NCBI GenBank assembly: GCA_018674175.1
Contig: JABHAT010000018.1
Coordinates: forward strand, 1 to 44,151
Length of the DNA stretch: 44,151 nt
Direction: 5' to 3'
From: Gammaproteobacteria bacterium
Lineage (GTDB): Bacteria > Pseudomonadota > Gammaproteobacteria > Poriferisulfidales > GCA-002705445
Translations under genes and position numbers: made by a program
The notes under the pieces: model-generated
The model's input: the letters and a program-made list of their open reading frames with translations, nothing else
Databases searched by the model: none
What the model was told of the DNA's origin: nothing
In this document: positions 41,205 through 44,151 of the stretch, piece by piece
Numbering within the stretch: position 1 is the stretch's first letter
Layout of the letters: every line of letters begins with the position of its first letter

Positions 41205-42461
41205 TTACATAGTTTTATTTAACCACAAATAAATGGGTATATTTTTTTGGTGAATGCTCTTCATTTTATTAATAGTTTTCTTATTAAGTCTTTTACCCTT
41301 TTTAAATTTAATTTTTAATACATTTTTATGAATACCTCTAACTCTAAATTCATAATGAACATGTGGCCCAGTTGCGTAACCTGTTGACCCAACATATCCA
41401 ATTATTTCTTTTTGTTTTACTTTTTTTCCAACATAAGTTCCTTTTTTATACTTAGAAAAATGTGCGTAAAGTGTTGAATATATATTTCCATGTTTAACAA
41501 TTATAGTATTACCATATCCACCTTTTCTTCCTTTGTAAATAATTGTGCCATCACCAGTAGAATATACTGGAGTTCCTTTAGGTGCAGCATAATCAGTTCC
41601 TAAGTGGGGTCTTGCTGTTTTAAAAATAGGGTGTAATCTTTTTTTATTAAAATGTGATGATATTCTATAAAAATCTACAGGTGCTTTTAAAAATTGTTTT
41701 TGTAACGAAACACCTTTGAAGTTATAGTATTTTTTTTTGTATCTATAAGCCTCAATAACTTTTTTTTTGTTTTTAAAGACTGCATATTTAATATCACTAC
41801 CAATATATTTTTCCCCTAAAAATCTTCTATCAATCACAACACCAAAACTATCACCTTTTCTTATTTCTAAAGAAAAATCTATATCCCAACCAAAAATATC
41901 GGCTAAGGACATTATTTCATTAGGTGATAATCCAGACTTTAAAGCGGATTTATAAAAAGAATTGTCTATGTTATTAAAAAATATGTATTGTTCTATATCT
42001 TGATCTGCCTCTAAATTTTTATTAACTTTTTTTATTGAATTATCTTCAGTTTTATAAATACAACTTATTGAATTATTTTTTCTTTCTATGGAATATAGCT
42101 TTTTGCCTTTACTTTCTATAGTAATTTTATCGTTCACGTATATATTGTATAAACAATTATTTTTTTTCTTTTCAAGGATTTTATTAGGTGTTTGTATCCC
42201 TACCTTTTCTAGAATATATCCTAAGTTTTGATTTTTTTTAACATAGAATATTTTTTTCTCTATAGAATCATTGTTATTAATAGTTTTTTTCATTTTATCT
42301 AGATAAAAATCTTTACTATTTTCTGCGCTTTTTTTGTTTATTTTCTGCAAATAGTTAATGTCATACAGACTGTATGGTTTGTTGCTGTAAAGAAAAATTG
42401 ATAAAAAAATAATAATAATAGATATTATTATTTTTCTGTATTTAATAATTAGTTCTTTCAT
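41205..42461 (-). CDS. M23 family murein DD-endopeptidase
   Basis: The 418-residue protein has an N-terminal membrane anchor or signal (about 10-26), an OapA/LysM-like middle region, and a C-terminal LytM (M23) domain from about 260. Zinc ligands are all present: His286 and Asp290 (HLGTD), and His367-x-His369 (HVH). GNTIIVKHG and YAHFSKY are also conserved. It should cut peptide cross-links in the periplasm to allow wall growth. It is 9 bases upstream of anmK and divergent from tyrS. MepM is the closest named type. Confidence 0.92.
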   Translation of the reverse strand: MKELIIKYRKIIISIIIIFLSIFLYSNKPYSLYDINYLQKINKKSAENSKDFYLDKMKKTINNNDSIEKKIFYVKKNQNLGYILEKVGIQTPNKILEKKKNNCLYNIYVNDKITIESKGKKLYSIERKNNSISCIYKTEDNSIKKVNKNLEADQDIEQYIFFNNIDNSFYKSALKSGLSPNEIMSLADIFGWDIDFSLEIRKGDSFGVVIDRRFLGEKYIGSDIKYAVFKNKKKVIEAYRYKKKYYNFKGVSLQKQFLKAPVDFYRISSHFNKKRLHPIFKTARPHLGTDYAAPKGTPVYSTGDGTIIYKGRKGGYGNTIIVKHGNIYSTLYAHFSKYKKGTYVGKKVKQKEIIGYVGSTGYATGPHVHYEFRVRGIHKNVLKIKFKKGKRLNKKTINKMKSIHQKNIPIYLWLNKTM

Positions 42462-42514
42462 AAGGTGTTTATTCTAGACTTTAAATCCTGTTTTAATTTA
42501 ATTTGTTAAAATGT

Positions 42515-42543
42515 TTGCTCAACTTAACATATATTACTATTAT
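42515..42543 (+). promoter_or_regulatory. Predicted tyrS promoter
   Basis: TTGCTC (42515-42520) and TATTAT (42538-42543) are 17 bases apart. The predicted start near 42550 leaves a leader of about 20 bases. No T-box or terminator-like hairpin is visible before tyrS. Confidence 0.5.
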
Positions 42544-42570
42544 GGTTAATCACAAACTATAATTAAGAAC

Positions 42571-43770
42571 ATGACTAGCAAACCAATAGATATCATTAAG
42601 AAGGGAGTGGATGAGATTATCAACGAGGATTTGTTGATAAAAAAACTTAATTCTTCTAGACCCTTAGTTATTAAAGCAGGTTTTGATCCTACGGCGCCAG
42701 ATCTTCATCTTGGACATACTGTTTTACTTAGTAAACTAAGGCAGTTTCAGGATCTGGGCCACAGCATTATTTTTTTAATTGGTGATTTCACTGCAACTAT
42801 CGGGGACCCAACTGGAAAAACAGAATTAAGGCCAGTATTATCAAACGCAGAGGTTAAAAAGAATGCAGAAACATACAGGAAGCAAGTTTTTAAAATTCTA
42901 GATGAAAATAAAACCATTATTAAATTTAATTCGGAATGGCTAGGAAAATTGTCAGCAGAGGAGTTAATACAAATTATTGGTTCATATAGTGTAGCCAGAA
43001 TGCTTGAGAGAGATGATTTTAAAAAAAGATTTAAGTCTAATAAGAATATTTCCATAAAAGAATTTATATACCCAATTTTGCAAGGTTATGATTCTGTAGC
43101 TCTTAAAGCTGATATAGAGCTTGGTGGAACTGATCAAAAATTTAATTTGCTGATGGGGCGATATTTGCAGTCAGTAAATAGCCCAAATAATGAAGAGGCA
43201 AAACAAGTCGTTATAACCCTTCCTTTGCTTGAAGGCTTAGATGGTGTCAAAAAAATGTCAAAATCTTTAAATAACTATATAGCGATAGATGATAATCCAA
43301 AAGAAATGTTTGGTAAAATTATGAGTATCTCAGACGATTTAATGTGGAGATATTTTGAAATTTTAAGTTCTATTGGCGCAAAAGATTTAGCTAAATTAAA
43401 AAAAGATACGGAAGCTAATAAAATTAACCCAAGAGATGTAAAATTTGACCTAGGAATAGAAATTGTAACTAGATTTCATAATAGAGACGAAGCGGAACAA
43501 TCTAAAAATGATTTTTTAAATATTTTTCAGAAAAATAAAAGCCCTGAAGATATAGATTTGATTGAAGTTAATCCTATGCCACTACCCAATCTTTTGAAAC
43601 ATATTGGTTTTGTTTCTAGTACATCTGAGGCAAGAAGACTAATCACCCAAAAAGCTCTTAAAATTAATGATAATGTTGTTAGTTCTATCGATGAAAAGCT
43701 CACAGATGGAACATATTTGTTAAAATTAGGGAAAAAGAAATTTATTAAAGTAAAGATTACAAGTATTTAA
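42571..43770 (+). CDS. tyrS: Tyrosine--tRNA ligase
   Basis: TyrS charges tRNA-Tyr. The 399-residue protein has the class I signature HLGH in [27 protein letters not shown], the [13 protein letters not shown] motif, and the KMSKS loop ([11 protein letters not shown]). A C-terminal S4-like RNA-binding domain starts near 335. It belongs to the TyrZ-like class of about 400 residues, as in Pseudomonas. It lies immediately upstream of the rRNA operon. Confidence 0.98.
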   Translation: MTSKPIDIIKKGVDEIINEDLLIKKLNSSRPLVIKAGFDPTAPDLHLGHTVLLSKLRQFQDLGHSIIFLIGDFTATIGDPTGKTELRPVLSNAEVKKNAETYRKQVFKILDENKTIIKFNSEWLGKLSAEELIQIIGSYSVARMLERDDFKKRFKSNKNISIKEFIYPILQGYDSVALKADIELGGTDQKFNLLMGRYLQSVNSPNNEEAKQVVITLPLLEGLDGVKKMSKSLNNYIAIDDNPKEMFGKIMSISDDLMWRYFEILSSIGAKDLAKLKKDTEANKINPRDVKFDLGIEIVTRFHNRDEAEQSKNDFLNIFQKNKSPEDIDLIEVNPMPLPNLLKHIGFVSSTSEARRLITQKALKINDNVVSSIDEKLTDGTYLLKLGKKKFIKVKITSI

Positions 43771-43800
43771 AAAAAAACCATTTAAATAGCTAGATATACC

Positions 43801-43828
43801 TTGACGTAAAGCTTTGCAAGTATATACT
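43801..43828 (+). promoter_or_regulatory. rRNA operon promoter
   Basis: TTGACG (43801-43806) and TATACT (43823-43828) are 16 bases apart, each with five of six consensus matches. The upstream 30 bases are A/T-rich, as in UP elements. The 16-base spacing and C-rich start region resemble P1-type rRNA promoters. The leader would be about 255 bases. Confidence 0.75.
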
Positions 43829-43937
43829 CTCTCTTCTCGCAGCGATCTTTTATTAGATCCTATAAAAAGTCTTTTACATCTTTATTTTCAATAGATGTTA
43901 CTATTTATTTGTGAGGGTTACGAATTAATGTCGTAAC

Positions 43938-43980
43938 TGATATATAAAAATTTATTAGACAGATTTGTGCGGGTGCTTGC
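43938..43980 (+). promoter_or_regulatory. rRNA leader antitermination segment (boxA slot and boxC)
   Basis: The ATTTATTAGACAGATTTGTG stretch followed by CGGGTGCTTG aligns almost base for base with the E. coli leader downstream of boxA, including boxC (TTGTGCGGG, 43965-43973). The 12-base slot where boxA should be (43938-43949) reads TGATATATAAAA and matches TGCTCTTTAACA at only 8 positions. Confidence 0.65.
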
Positions 43981-44011
43981 GTTAATTAAATACGTAATCA
44001 CCAATTTTTAC

Positions 44012-44048
44012 GGAAGCAAGGTGGTATAGCAATATATTGAAGGCTTCC
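44012..44048 (+). other. Leader hairpin upstream of 16S
   Basis: GGAAGC (44012-44017) can pair with GCTTCC (44043-44048). It may be an internal leader stem or contribute to pre-16S processing. The 3' half of the processing stem would lie beyond the window. Confidence 0.4.
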
Positions 44049-44060
44049 AAAAAAAAGTTT

Positions 44061-44079
44061 TGTCAATTTTATATTGGCA
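44061..44079 (+). other. Short hairpin just before 16S
   Basis: TGTCAAT (44061-44067) pairs with ATTGGCA (44073-44079) with one G-U pair and a five-base loop. It ends 9 bases before the mature 16S start and may guide leader processing. Confidence 0.4.
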
Positions 44080-44088
44080 TAATGGATT

Positions 44089-44151
44089 AAACTGAAGAGT
44101 TTGATCCTGGCTCAGATTGAACGCTGGCTGCATGCTTAACACATGCAAGTC
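44089..44151 (+). rRNA. rrs: 16S ribosomal RNA (5' end only, cut by window edge)
   Basis: The sequence from 44089 matches the universal 16S 5' end: AAACTGAAGAGTTTGATC, then CCTGGCTCAGATTGAACGC and AACACATGCAAGTC. The start is set by aligning to the E. coli AAATTGAAGAG. Only 63 bases are present, too few for confident placement, but ATTGAACGCTGGC is the usual proteobacterial form. Confidence 0.97.

Larger units (their letters stand above)
43771..44088 (+). other. Intergenic region: rRNA promoter and 16S leader
   Basis: The 318 bases between tyrS and 16S contain no plausible gene. They hold an AT-rich upstream stretch, a strong promoter (43801-43828), a boxA/boxC antitermination segment (43938-43980) and two hairpins before the 16S start. 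No convincing tyrS terminator was found in front of the promoter. Confidence 0.85.

Noticed and set aside
43873-43904. Possible second rRNA promoter, TTTACA with TACTAT
   Set aside because: The spacing is about 20 bases, too long for a confident sigma-70 promoter.

Overview
This window is a compact, strongly AT-rich stretch of a gammaproteobacterial chromosome. Gene order, not just gene content, supports that call. The run queA-tgt-yajC-secD-secF-suhB-trmJ-iscR-iscS-iscU-iscA-hscB-hscA-fdx-iscX-ndk-rodZ-hisS-yfgM-bamB-der follows the order I know from Pseudomonas-type gammaproteobacteria. So do smc-zipA-ligA, hemL-thiE-thiD, and argC-(DUF6776-like)-bactofilin-erpA-anmK-M23 peptidase-tyrS. Small intergenic gaps, frequent stop/start overlaps, convergent genes whose stops overlap, AT-only hairpins as likely terminators, and the dropping of several genes from otherwise conserved runs suggest a streamlined free-living marine lineage. 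A SAR86-like bacterium is my best guess, at low confidence. The window ends inside the 5' end of a 16S rRNA gene.

Layout. 1-2204 (minus): an envelope-glycan pair, a multi-membrane protein cut by the left edge and an NAD-dependent epimerase-like protein. 2261-9227 (plus): queuosine enzymes queA and tgt, a glycosyltransferase-C-like membrane protein inserted before yajC, then the SecDF-YajC accessory translocase. 9231-10831: suhB and trmJ. 10855-16295: the complete ISC iron-sulfur operon, with an IscR-type operator over its promoter. 16318-22003: ndk, rodZ, hisS, yfgM, bamB and der. 22012-22356 (minus): a short, single-domain QueF. 22422-31341: smc, zipA, ligA, lpxA-like, yaaA, mpl and a Lon-N-domain protein. 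31338-34012 (minus): hemL, thiE, thiD. 34094-37383: a PfkB kinase, a HAD phosphatase, rppH, hemJ and nth in alternating orientations. 37502-43770: argC, a DUF6776-like protein, bactofilin, erpA, anmK, an M23 peptidase and tyrS. 43771-44088: rRNA promoter and leader. 44089-44151: start of 16S rRNA.

How the genes work together. The ISC machine (IscS sulfur donor, IscU scaffold, HscAB chaperones, ferredoxin, IscA/ErpA carriers) can supply clusters to IscR, ferredoxin and Nth here. QueA, Tgt and QueF are three steps of queuosine synthesis. BamB, LpxA-like, SecDF-YajC, RodZ, ZipA, bactofilin, the M23 peptidase, Mpl and AnmK cover envelope assembly, shape, division and peptidoglycan recycling. HemL and HemJ are two steps of C5-route haem synthesis.

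I found no CRISPR array, prophage, insertion sequence, toxin-antitoxin pair or obvious defence system. The most unusual items are an SMC protein with both ATPase-head halves but no recognisable hinge domain, a small duplicated scrap of the hemJ start beyond nth, an endonuclease III with shifted cluster cysteines, a single-domain QueF where gammaproteobacteria usually have the long form, and an rRNA leader with a well-preserved boxC but a poor boxA.
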